In this document: positions 45,212-53,490 of the stretch, piece by piece | How positions within the stretch are numbered: the first letter of the stretch is position 1 | Layout: each line of letters starts with the position of its first letter | Source: an uncultured Neomegalonema sp. | GTDB lineage: Bacteria; Pseudomonadota; Alphaproteobacteria; Rhodobacterales; Rhodobacteraceae | Length of the DNA stretch: 64,000 bases | Assembly: GCA_938008165.1 (NCBI GenBank) | Contig: CALLLP010000006.1 | Location: forward strand, 1-64,000 | Direction: 5' to 3' | Program-made: the position numbers and the translations under genes | The notes under the pieces: generated by a model | Databases searched by the model: none | What the model was told of the DNA's origin: nothing | Seen by the model: the letters and a program-made list of their open reading frames with translations, nothing else

Positions 45212-46945
45212 ATGGCGAATATCCCGGATAGCGCCCTGGATAGCGCATTGCCCCCCATGGGACGACGACCCCTCAGCCTGAGGCTTCAGGTCGCGTTGAT
45301 GCTGGCTTTTGCGACTCTGCCCGTCGGCGTGCTGGCGGTTGCCCAAGGCTATGCCGCCTTTACCGATACCAAAAAGCTGCGCCGGGCCAATCTGGCCAGC
45401 GAAGCGTTCAAGCAGGCATCCCGCGAAGAAGGGCTGATCCACGAAGCGTTCGGGGCGCTCGATATCCTGCGATTGCAGATCGGGCCGGACATGCCCGTCG
45501 AAGACTGCACCATCCGTATGCGTGAAGTCGTGACGAAGGATAAGCGAATCAGCTTTGCGGGGGTTGCGGGCGAAGACGGGATCATGCGCTGTGGCTATCC
45601 GCTGGCAGAGCCGCTGAACCTGACGCAGACCCCGGAATACAGCCGGTTCATTGCCGATCCCCGGCGGACGGTGACCGTGTTTCAACGCGGGGCGATCTCG
45701 AAGCGACCCGTTGTGACCGTCAGCGAGCCGGTCTGGCGCGGGGAAACGCTGGCCGGATCGATCGCCCTGTCCCTGCCCAGCGCCTATATCGACTGGGCGA
45801 GTGCGCCCGAGCGCGATTCCACCTCGCGCTTTGCCATTCTCGACAATGCGGGCGCGGTCGTGGCGAAGCCGGAAAAAGAAGTGGATGTGAGCTGGCTGCC
45901 GGAGAACAGCAGGCTAAAGAGCATGATGGAGCGGACATGGCGCCCGATCGTGGCCCAATCCGCTTCGGGTGAATCGCGCATCTATTCGGTGACTCCGCTT
46001 TTCGAGCAGGATGTTTTTGCGATATCGAGCTGGCCGGAGGACCGGACGACGGGCAAGCTGACCTTGCCGCAGATGTTCCTGTTGCTGTTGCCGCTGGTCA
46101 TGTGGGCGCTGGCGATTATGGTCGCCTATTTTGCCGTCGACCGCTTTGCCTTGCGCCATGTCGTCTATCTTGATCGGTTGGTCAGTGCCTATGCGCGAAG
46201 CGGGCGCAGCCTGCGGGCGAGCGGCATGCGCGAGGCTCCGCTGGAATTTGCCGCGCTGGGCGAGAGCTTCGACCATATGGCGCAGGAGATTGAACGCCGG
46301 GAAGACGCCCTGCGTCATTCGCTGGACGAAAAAGATGCGCTTCTGAAAGAAGTCTATCACCGCGTTCGCAACAATCTGCAAATGATCGTCAGTCTGATGA
46401 ACCTGCAATTGCGCAGCGCCACCAGCGAGCAGGAGCGCGAGACGCTGCAACGTTTGCAAGCGCGCATCCTCGGCCTTGCCGCCGTACATAAGCGCCTGTC
46501 CGAAGCCAAACAGGTCAATGCCATTCGCATTGATACCCTGTTGCAGGAAATCGTCGAGAATGCCCGCGATGCCCGCGAGGAGCGGTCGGACGAGGTTGCC
46601 CTGAAATTCGATATGATCGAGCATGTCGAGGGACCGGATCGCGCCCTGCCGCTGGCGATGTTCACGGCGGAAGCGGTCGCGAACGCCTTCAAGCATGGGC
46701 TGGGTCGCGGGGCACGCCAAGCGCTGCGCCTGAGCCTGAGTGAGACGGGGCCGGATACGCTGCAACTCGTCATCACCAATGCCCATAAATGCATGACGTT
46801 GGACGAGGAGCAAAGCGGCCTTGGCTCGCAATTGATCGACAGCTTCGCAAAGCAGATGCGCGGAAATGTCGACCGTGAGGTGACCGCCGAACGCTATACC
46901 CTGCGCCTGACATTTCCCCGTGAATCGGCGGTTGGCGGCAGGTAG
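45212..46945 (+). CDS. Membrane sensor histidine kinase, HisKA_2/HWE type (PhyK-like)
   Basis: 577 residues. Two membrane helices (about 27-50 and 285-310) flank a periplasmic sensing region. A cytoplasmic HAMP-like linker precedes the HisKA_2 segment with phospho-acceptor His383 in VYHRVRNNLQMIVSLM, then a divergent ATPase domain (PLAMFTAEAVANAFKHGL for the N-box, GLGSQLIDSFAKQM). The location downstream of ecfG marks it as the likely kinase that phosphorylates PhyR. The sensed signal is unknown. Confidence 0.9.
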   Translation: MANIPDSALDSALPPMGRRPLSLRLQVALMLAFATLPVGVLAVAQGYAAFTDTKKLRRANLASEAFKQASREEGLIHEAFGALDILRLQIGPDMPVEDCTIRMREVVTKDKRISFAGVAGEDGIMRCGYPLAEPLNLTQTPEYSRFIADPRRTVTVFQRGAISKRPVVTVSEPVWRGETLAGSIALSLPSAYIDWASAPERDSTSRFAILDNAGAVVAKPEKEVDVSWLPENSRLKSMMERTWRPIVAQSASGESRIYSVTPLFEQDVFAISSWPEDRTTGKLTLPQMFLLLLPLVMWALAIMVAYFAVDRFALRHVVYLDRLVSAYARSGRSLRASGMREAPLEFAALGESFDHMAQEIERREDALRHSLDEKDALLKEVYHRVRNNLQMIVSLMNLQLRSATSEQERETLQRLQARILGLAAVHKRLSEAKQVNAIRIDTLLQEIVENARDAREERSDEVALKFDMIEHVEGPDRALPLAMFTAEAVANAFKHGLGRGARQALRLSLSETGPDTLQLVITNAHKCMTLDEEQSGLGSQLIDSFAKQMRGNVDREVTAERYTLRLTFPRESAVGGR

Positions 46946-47202
46946 AGGGATCGGCGATCACTCTGGAGGATCGTTTCGAGGATGAAATCGGGGGCCGGAC
47001 CGAAATCCAACCCCCGAAAAACGCGCCCGGCGTGGTTGGCTGGGTGTGTGTCGAGCGCGCTGCCCGTCTTCGCAAAAGCGATGCAGGCGCTTCTTGTACG
47101 GTGTATCGGAACCCTTCCGTCGAAATTTTTTCCCACGCCGGTAATCCGCCGCTGACCGCCCCCGATTCTGTGACTCTTAACGCCCGCAAGGTACGATGAG
47201 GA

Positions 47203-48750
47203 ATGGGTTTTCGACGATCACAGGTAAAACGGCCCTTCGGGCGATGGTTGATGCGGGTCTTTGCCCCGTCTTTGCTGGTATGTCTGATGGTGATCGAGAC
47301 TCGCGCACAGACCAGTGGCCGCGCGGTGCTCAATAACGGCGCGGTGGTCGAATGGCGGGTGGATGAGGGCGATGTCGATGGGTGGTTCGGCTTTGCGGCC
47401 CCCGCTTTTGCCCAGTGGCGGCCGGGGGGTGTGGACAAGACCCTGACGATCGCGATGCGAACCAATGCGATGGCGGCGATCGATGCGTGGGAAATGGCCC
47501 TTTATCGGATCGGCGATACCCGGTTCGAGCGTCCGCTGCGGCGATTCAGGGGCATCGCCCCGTTTCTGGATCAAGGACTGGAATGGGACGGCACGGTCGA
47601 TGATGGCCCGCCCCTGCGCCCCGGTGAAAGGATCATGGCCCGCCTGAGCATCCGCGATGTTGCGGGCAATGTCGCACAGATTGAACCGCAGGAAATCCTG
47701 ATCGCGCGCTACAGGATGCGGCGCGAGCGCCAGAAGCTTCAGGCCATCCATGCCGAGCGCGGCGATGCGCTGGCCGCCGGGAATGGCGCGATCCGGGCGC
47801 GGCCCTTGCTGCGCGGCCCGGAGCTTGTGATGCGGATCATGCAATGGCCCAGCAGTGACGCGCCGAGCGCATCCGGAGCCGGATTCACGAAAACCGGCGA
47901 TACTTGGACGATGCGTCAGATCATGGCGCCGGGCCGCCATGACATCGTGATCCAGTCGATCCGTCCGATCCTTGGCGGGGTGCGCGCGATCCCCGTGGGG
48001 GTCGTGTCGGTCGAGACCCCGGCGGATGCGCCTTTTTCCGTCGCCGTCAAGGGCACCGGGCGGCTTGCGATCATGCCGGTCGGGCGCGCGGTTTCCGCGC
48101 CGGAGGGACTGGTGCCCGAAGGAAATGTGCCGGGTAAACAGGCAATCTCGCGCATTCTGACCAATCGCGACACCATGCAAGATCGCCTCGCCCTTGCGCT
48201 TCTTGATGCGGATCGCCCGGCCCTGCTGGTGAAGGATCACCGCGACCGCCGGGCGTTTCTGTCGTCTTATCGCCCAAGCAGCGCCCCATGGCCCGGCGGT
48301 GCGGGGGGCAAAAGGCGGTCTCGCTCGCCCGATGCGCCCTCGATGCGCCGGGTCAGCGTCAGGATGATCGCGCCGACCGGGCCGGAGCTGTTTTTGCCCC
48401 ATACCGATGTATCGCCCGATAGCATCACCCTGTCCGTGATGGATAATACGGGGCCGCTTACGGCTTTTCGCGATTATTTTCCGAATCCGAGCGAAGGGCG
48501 TATCCTGCTGGGTGCGCCGGTGCTGTCGCGCCTGAACGACGGGGGGGCGACGGGGTTGACGGTATCCTACACGGTGCCGTCCTTCGCGCCGGAGACGCTG
48601 CCCGACCTGACCGTCAGCAATGGCGGGGCCTCATATAATACTCCATGGATGGCAGTGGAATCCGCACCCTCGTCGCCACAGCCGCCAGCGGTCGCGGCCC
48701 GTGATGACGGGGTGGTCACCAAACTGTTGTTATGGCTGTTCGGCGGGTGA
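47203..48750 (+). CDS. Secreted/envelope protein of unknown function, 515 aa
   Basis: A basic N-terminus and hydrophobic segment (MGFRRSQVKRPFGRWLMRVF then APSLLVCLMVIE) act as a signal or anchor. The remainder is predicted beta-rich with repeated short strands (LTIAMRTNAM, ILIARYRMRRERQKL, ISRILTNRDT). A basic linker (GGKRRSRSPD) and a hydrophobic end (VVTKLLLWLFGG) are present. GATGAGGA precedes the ATG. I recognise no family. It opens the series leading to the TelA genes. Confidence 0.65.
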   Translation: MGFRRSQVKRPFGRWLMRVFAPSLLVCLMVIETRAQTSGRAVLNNGAVVEWRVDEGDVDGWFGFAAPAFAQWRPGGVDKTLTIAMRTNAMAAIDAWEMALYRIGDTRFERPLRRFRGIAPFLDQGLEWDGTVDDGPPLRPGERIMARLSIRDVAGNVAQIEPQEILIARYRMRRERQKLQAIHAERGDALAAGNGAIRARPLLRGPELVMRIMQWPSSDAPSASGAGFTKTGDTWTMRQIMAPGRHDIVIQSIRPILGGVRAIPVGVVSVETPADAPFSVAVKGTGRLAIMPVGRAVSAPEGLVPEGNVPGKQAISRILTNRDTMQDRLALALLDADRPALLVKDHRDRRAFLSSYRPSSAPWPGGAGGKRRSRSPDAPSMRRVSVRMIAPTGPELFLPHTDVSPDSITLSVMDNTGPLTAFRDYFPNPSEGRILLGAPVLSRLNDGGATGLTVSYTVPSFAPETLPDLTVSNGGASYNTPWMAVESAPSSPQPPAVAARDDGVVTKLLLWLFGG

Positions 48751-48816
48751 TAGGTCTCTGGCCCATGATCCGTGTAAGTCTTGTTCTAAAACACTAATTC
48801 TGTACGTCATCAGGTT

Positions 48817-48837
48817 AACCGCAGGGTGTTTGCGGTT
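48817..48837 (+). terminator. Terminator-like hairpin after the 515-aa gene
   Basis: AACCGCA (48817-48823) and TGCGGTT (48831-48837) form a perfect 7-bp stem with a 7-nt loop; G-U pairs can extend it. CTTTTCT follows after 7 bases. It could also be an operator for the next gene. Confidence 0.5.
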
Positions 48838-48855
48838 GATTGGACTTTTCTAACG

Positions 48856-48892
48856 ATGCCGTTTTTGATACCCCTTGATCCTGAAAAGGCAT
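48856..48892. other. Second inverted repeat in the same gap
   Basis: ATGCC-g-TTTT (48856-48865) faces AAAA-GGCAT (48884-48892) with one bulged base. The gap from 48751 to 48954 holds only these two structures and probable promoter sequence for the small secreted protein. Confidence 0.35.
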
Positions 48893-48954
48893 GATCTCGG
48901 ATTTTGGCGCTGTGGGATCGCGATTGATTGCAATGACCTCGGGAGCCATCAGCT

Positions 48955-49368
48955 TTGCCTTATGTCAGATCAGGGCGGGTGTTTGCCGCAGTCTTGTTAT
49001 CCTTCGGTTTGTCGATGCCCGGTGCGGGAATGGATCAGAGCGTTCGTGCCGATCCGGTGCCGATCCGCAGCGATGACCGACAGGCCCGCGAGCGGATCGA
49101 CCGCAGGATCGTCAGCCCGTTCGACACTACCCGGCGGATCGTGGTCAGCCCATCGGATCACGCATCGGATCACGGGGACACCCCGCACGGATCGAAGCCC
49201 GCCGCCGTTCCGGTGCCTGCTTCCGCCGCCGATCTTGCCCCGGCGGCTGCCCCGGCCCCGGAGTTCGTGCATATCGGCTCCATCGATCTGCCATTGGTCC
49301 CATCGGCGCAGGCCGGGACCTATGAGAATATCGGGACCTATCCCGCGTCCTCGTTTTCGCCCGATTGA
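48955..49368 (+). CDS. Small secreted Pro/Ala-rich protein, 137 aa
   Basis: The likely TTG start has GGGAG about nine bases upstream. MPYVRSGRVFAAVLLSFGLS forms a signal peptide. The body is rich in Arg/Asp then Ala/Pro, with paired phrases DTTRRIVVSPSD and HIGSIDLPLVPS. No known domain. Next in line is a tiny lipoprotein, all on one strand. The real start is not certain, as no ATG is available in frame. Confidence 0.5.
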   Translation: MPYVRSGRVFAAVLLSFGLSMPGAGMDQSVRADPVPIRSDDRQARERIDRRIVSPFDTTRRIVVSPSDHASDHGDTPHGSKPAAVPVPASAADLAPAAAPAPEFVHIGSIDLPLVPSAQAGTYENIGTYPASSFSPD

Positions 49369-49427
49369 TCGGCGAGACAGACCTTAACGACCTCTATCGC
49401 AAGCCCGGAACCGAGGAAAACCAGTCG

Positions 49428-49520
49428 ATGAACTCCAAATTGCTTCGCACCCTTGCTTTCATCGTGCTGATTGGCATCATCTTCGTGGCGTCCTGTGCTA
49501 CCTTTGCGCAGGGGGGGTGA
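49428..49520 (+). CDS. Tiny lipoprotein, 30 aa
   Basis: ATG start with CCGAGGAAAA upstream. The peptide MNSKLLRTLAFIVLIGIIFV ends in ASCATFAQGG; VASC is an acceptable lipobox with Cys24. Only seven residues would remain after processing, as in entericidin-sized lipoproteins. It lies 29 bp before the XpaC-like gene. Confidence 0.55.
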   Translation: MNSKLLRTLAFIVLIGIIFVASCATFAQGG

Positions 49521-49549
49521 CCCATGGCCGAGCACAAGGGATTCATGCG

Positions 49550-50491
49550 ATGAGCGGCAAGGCCGATGATAAGCAGCCATATGTGCCCAATTCCGCACAG
49601 CCCTATGGTGGCGCCGGGGCAAAGGCGGCGGCGCCGACCGGATTGCGCAGCGCCCTGCGTCTCGATCGCAACGGCCTGCGCCGCGCGCGGTTTCGCAAGC
49701 GCGGCTGGACGTTGATCGTTGCTGCCATGCCCTTGATGTTTGCGGCAGTGCGCTCGCTTTTCGCAGGGGATGCCATCGGCATGGGGGTCAATCTGGGCCT
49801 GTTCGCGCTGTTCGTCTTCGGGGCCTTCATGATCCAGCAAGGCGGCGAGGCGGAGGCCGCCTATCTCGATCGTACCTATGCGTCGCCCCCTTCGATGCCG
49901 CGAAAGCTGATCGGATCGCTCGTGGTCGGGGCGGCGACTGCCCTGACCGGATTGCTGGGATGGGAGATCGGGATTATCCAGTCGATCGGGCTGGGCGCGC
50001 TGGCCGCCGGGGCCTCTGTCCTGACCTTCGGATTCGATCCGATGCGCGCCAAGGGCGAGATTTCGCTGTCCGGGGTCACGCCGAAAATGGTCGAGGAGGC
50101 CATTTCCGAGGCGGAGGAGCGGATCGAGGGCATCGAGCGCGCCGCCGCCGATATCGTGGACCGCCCCCTGCGCGAGCGTCTGTCGCGCATCACTGCGCGG
50201 GGCCGGGATATCCTCAAGCGCATCGAGCAGGACCCGTCAGACCTGCGCCGGGCGCGAAAGTTCCTGAAAGTCTATCTCGACGGCGCATTGGAGGCGACGC
50301 GCAAATATGCGCGCAGCCAGCACGATCTTGGCGATAGCGAGATGTATTTGAAATTCCGCAGCCTTCTCGATGACATGCAGGCGACATTCGACGATCAATA
50401 TGAGAAGCTGTTAACGAATGACCGGATCGATCTGGATGTCGAGATCGATGTTCTGGCCGAACGACTGAACCGCGAAACCGTGCTGCAATAG
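49550..50491 (+). CDS. XpaC-like membrane protein (5-bromo-4-chloroindolyl phosphate hydrolysis family)
   Basis: 313 residues. Two pairs of membrane helices (about 55-100 and 120-165) are followed by a long cytoplasmic helical region (175-313, MVEEAISEAEERIEGIERAAAD, DLRRARKFLKVYLDGALEATRKYA), as in XpaC proteins encoded next to TelA. AAGGGA precedes the ATG; an in-frame GTG at 49517 is less likely. A link to toxic-anion/envelope stress is inferred from the TelA partner. The historical name does not define its function. Confidence 0.8.
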   Translation: MSGKADDKQPYVPNSAQPYGGAGAKAAAPTGLRSALRLDRNGLRRARFRKRGWTLIVAAMPLMFAAVRSLFAGDAIGMGVNLGLFALFVFGAFMIQQGGEAEAAYLDRTYASPPSMPRKLIGSLVVGAATALTGLLGWEIGIIQSIGLGALAAGASVLTFGFDPMRAKGEISLSGVTPKMVEEAISEAEERIEGIERAAADIVDRPLRERLSRITARGRDILKRIEQDPSDLRRARKFLKVYLDGALEATRKYARSQHDLGDSEMYLKFRSLLDDMQATFDDQYEKLLTNDRIDLDVEIDVLAERLNRETVLQ

Positions 50492-50522
50492 CGTGGAACG
50501 AACCGAAGGAGGCATGGATTCC

Positions 50523-51734
50523 ATGGCCGTTGAAGACACCGAAGCGTTGCGTAACCGGACTGCCCTTGCGGTGCGCGAGGCGGATGAGATCATCACGCTT
50601 ACCCCGCCCCCGCCCACACAGGAGCTTGTGACCCTGCAAAGCGCTGACCCTGAGACCGTGGCCTCGATCCGCCACCGCATGTCCGAAATCGACATGGGCA
50701 ACACCCAGACGATCATCAAGTTCGGCTCGAAGGCACAGGAAGACCTGACGGCGATTTCCGACGAGATGCTCGATGGCGTGCGCAACAAGGATGTCGGCCC
50801 CGCCGGGTCGAGCCTGCGCAAGATGGTCACGACCATTCGCGGTTTCGATGTCAGCGAGCTGGCCCCCGGCGAAACCCCCGGCTTTCTGGCGCGTATCTGG
50901 GCGTGGATCATGGGGAAATCCGCCTCGACCGCCGATTTCGTCGCCCAATATGAGCAGGTGCGCGGCCAGATCGACAAGATTCAGGACGAGCTTCTGACCC
51001 ATGAGACGAAGCTGCTGAAAGACATCAAATTCCTCGACAAGCTCTATGACAGCTCGCTGCAATTCTATGACGAATTGGCGCTCTATATCGCGGCGGGGGA
51101 GGCGAAGCTGGCCGATCTCGACACCACGGAAATCCCCGCCAAGGAGCAATATGTTGCCGCCGCGCCCGAGAATGACGGTGTGCTGCGGGCACAGGAGCTG
51201 CGCGATCTGCGCGCCGCCCGCGACGATCTGGAGCGCCGGGTTCATGACCTGAAGCTGACGCGGCAGGTAACGATGCAGTCGCTTCCCTCGATCCGATTGG
51301 TGCAGGAAAACGACAAGAGCCTCGTCAACAAGATCAACTCAACCCTCGTCAACACCGTGCCCCTTTGGCAGACGCAATTGGCGCAGGCGGTTACGATCCA
51401 GCGTTCCCGCGATGCCGCCGGAACGGTCAAGGATGCGACCGACCTGACGAACGAGCTGTTGACCAAGAATGCCGACAACCTGAAGATGGCCAATCGCGAG
51501 GTGCGCGAGCAGATGGAGCGCGGCGTTTTCGACATCAATGCCGTCAAGCAGGCCAATCAGGATCTCATCGACACCATTAATGAAAGCCTTGCCATCGCCG
51601 ACGAGGGCAAGAAGCGCCGCGCCGATGCCGAAATGGAGTTGCAGAAAATGGAGGAGGAGCTGAAAAACACGCTCGCCTCCGCCAAGGCGCGCCGGGACGG
51701 GCCGGGCGATAATGTCGGGACCGCCGCCGGGTGA
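50523..51734 (+). CDS. telA: TelA family toxic anion resistance protein
   Basis: 403 residues, almost entirely helical and coiled-coil, with the TelA core: SLRKMVTTIRGFDVSEL, RYQ-like EQVRGQIDKIQDEL, LKDIKFLDKLYD and the conserved VNTVPLWQTQLAQAVT. AAGGAGG lies ten bases ahead of the ATG at 50523; earlier starts are too close to it. TelA proteins accompany tellurite-resistance modules but appear to be membrane-associated scaffolds. Coupled to the next gene by GTGA. Confidence 0.88.
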   Translation: MAVEDTEALRNRTALAVREADEIITLTPPPPTQELVTLQSADPETVASIRHRMSEIDMGNTQTIIKFGSKAQEDLTAISDEMLDGVRNKDVGPAGSSLRKMVTTIRGFDVSELAPGETPGFLARIWAWIMGKSASTADFVAQYEQVRGQIDKIQDELLTHETKLLKDIKFLDKLYDSSLQFYDELALYIAAGEAKLADLDTTEIPAKEQYVAAAPENDGVLRAQELRDLRAARDDLERRVHDLKLTRQVTMQSLPSIRLVQENDKSLVNKINSTLVNTVPLWQTQLAQAVTIQRSRDAAGTVKDATDLTNELLTKNADNLKMANREVREQMERGVFDINAVKQANQDLIDTINESLAIADEGKKRRADAEMELQKMEEELKNTLASAKARRDGPGDNVGTAAG

Positions 51735-52618
51735 AGGCTGTGCGGACATATCTTGCTGCGGGTCTCGTGGTCGGCGCCCTCGCCATCGGCGGGTGCGGGC
51801 GTCCGGCTGCCGATCTGACGCTTCAGCAGCCGCGCGCGAGCACATTGGGCGTGATGCCGCCCGATGTGCTGATCGAACCGGCGAGCCAGCGGGTGTCCCT
51901 GCCTTTTGTCGCCGCCCGACCGCGCAGCGAGCCGCCCTACTCGAATTCACAGCTTTTGCGTAATTTCCTGTCCATTGCGCTTCAGGCTGAAGCGGCGGAC
52001 GATATCGGTCCCGATGGCGGCATCGCGATTTCCAAATGGCGCGGGCCGGTGCGCTATCGCCTCGCCGGAGCGCAGCTTCGCGACCGGGTGCAGATTGCGG
52101 CGTTGTCACAGCATCTGTCGAGCCTGACCGGGCTTGATATTCGCGAGGCGGGAGAGGTCGAGCATTACAACATGGACATCCGCTTCGTCCCCCGGCCCCA
52201 TCGCGGGGCCGAGATGCAGGAGCTTTTGGCGACCCAGTGGCTGGGGCCGCAGGTGTCGCGTCTGGCCATGCAATGGCGCGATTATGAAGCCGATCGCTGC
52301 TTTACCCTCACGACCCGCGACCCGCGCAGCGGGGTGACGGGCACCGCGCATATCTTCATCAAGGATGAATTGCCGGTTATCTGGCGGGAGACCTGTATCA
52401 TCGAAGAACTGACCCAGAGCCTTGGCCTGCTCAATGACGATCCCCGCGCTTCCCCGTCGATCTTCAACGATGACGGGGCGTATCAGGCATTGACGACCCA
52501 TGACGAATTGTTGCTGCGAATTCTCTACGACCCGCGCATCCGGTCCGGGATGCGGCGCGCCAGTATCGTTCCGCTCGCCGAACAGGTGATCGCCGATCTG
52601 CGCCCGGTGGTCCAGTGA
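51731..52618 (+). CDS. DUF2927 lipoprotein (first paralogue), metzincin-like frame without zinc histidines
   Basis: 295 residues with GTG start overlapping telA. Signal peptide and lipobox AIGGC (Cys22) place it in the envelope. The C-terminal domain has EELTQSLGLLND (225-236), PSIFND (242-247), LTTHDELLLRILYD and a trailing GM. This spacing parallels the metzincin core HExxHxxGxxH...SIM...LTxxDxxxLxxLY, with the three histidines replaced by Glu, Gln and Asn. A cysteine (CIIEE) and an earlier one (DRCF) could form a disulfide. It shares this with the next gene. Confidence 0.75.
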   Translation: MKAVRTYLAAGLVVGALAIGGCGRPAADLTLQQPRASTLGVMPPDVLIEPASQRVSLPFVAARPRSEPPYSNSQLLRNFLSIALQAEAADDIGPDGGIAISKWRGPVRYRLAGAQLRDRVQIAALSQHLSSLTGLDIREAGEVEHYNMDIRFVPRPHRGAEMQELLATQWLGPQVSRLAMQWRDYEADRCFTLTTRDPRSGVTGTAHIFIKDELPVIWRETCIIEELTQSLGLLNDDPRASPSIFNDDGAYQALTTHDELLLRILYDPRIRSGMRRASIVPLAEQVIADLRPVVQ

Positions 52619-53481
52619 TGCGGCGGGGGATTGCCAGCGCGGCGCTGGCCCTGTCGCTGTCGGGCTGCATCATGTCGCCTCCTTCATCCGGGGTGCGCCT
52701 GGCCGATCTCTATGGCCGGGCGGAGGTTTTGTATCGCACTGAGGACAAGTTCCGCACGGATTACGATCCGGCCGATGCGCCCGTCGATGCGGCGGTACTG
52801 GAACGCAATTTTCTGAAACTCGCCTTCAACAGCGAATCTCAGGTGATCGGCGAGGAAACGATCGTCAAGGGCGAGAGCGTGCAGCTTCTGCGCTGGCCGT
52901 CGGACGTGACCTATGCCAGCGTCGGGATGTTTCCGGCGGATAGGGCGCATCTCGACGGGCTTGCCCAGCGGATCGGCAGGATTATCGGGCGCAATGTAAT
53001 GCCGACCGACGATCTGGTCGGATCGGAGATCAAGATCTGGATTCTCGATGGCCGCGACCGGGAGCTGTTGCGCTCGACCCTGACGCGCCGGTTCAGCGAA
53101 TCGCTTGGGGCCTTTATCAAGGCATGGACCGAGCGGCCCGAATTGCCCTGTATCGGCATGGTCTCGACCAATCCGGTGGATGACACCCTTGCCGCGGGGC
53201 TGATCTTCGTGAAGGCGGAATTGAGCGGAGATTTCCGCCGCGCCTGCCTGACCGAAGAATTCACGCAGGTCTTCGGATTGATCAATGACGACCCCGAGGC
53301 GCGGCCCTCGATCTTCAATGACGATCAGGAGTTCATTGAATTGACCCGCCACGATGAATATCTGCTCAGGGTGCTGTATGATCCGCGGCTGCGCGCCGGG
53401 ATGACCGAGACGGAGGCCCTGCCCCTCGTGCGCCGGATCGTGCAAGATATACCCGGCCTCGACAGGGCCGCGACTTTTTAG
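52618..53481 (+). CDS. DUF2927 lipoprotein (second paralogue)
   Basis: 287 residues; ATG at 52618 shares a base with the previous stop. Lipobox LSLSGC. The C-terminal core EEFTQVFGLIND (213-224), RPSIFNDD, LTRHDEYLLRVLYD and RAGM is homologous to the first paralogue, while the N-terminal halves differ. Again the histidines of a metzincin site are absent. Tandem duplication followed by divergence is likely. The SPFH gene follows 9 bp later. Confidence 0.75.
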   Translation: MRRGIASAALALSLSGCIMSPPSSGVRLADLYGRAEVLYRTEDKFRTDYDPADAPVDAAVLERNFLKLAFNSESQVIGEETIVKGESVQLLRWPSDVTYASVGMFPADRAHLDGLAQRIGRIIGRNVMPTDDLVGSEIKIWILDGRDRELLRSTLTRRFSESLGAFIKAWTERPELPCIGMVSTNPVDDTLAAGLIFVKAELSGDFRRACLTEEFTQVFGLINDDPEARPSIFNDDQEFIELTRHDEYLLRVLYDPRLRAGMTETEALPLVRRIVQDIPGLDRAATF

Positions 53482-53490
53482 GAGAGCCAG

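Noticed and set aside
47108-47140. GGAAC motif as an EcfG promoter for the 515-aa gene
   Set aside because: No CGTT-like -10 at 16-17 bp downstream.
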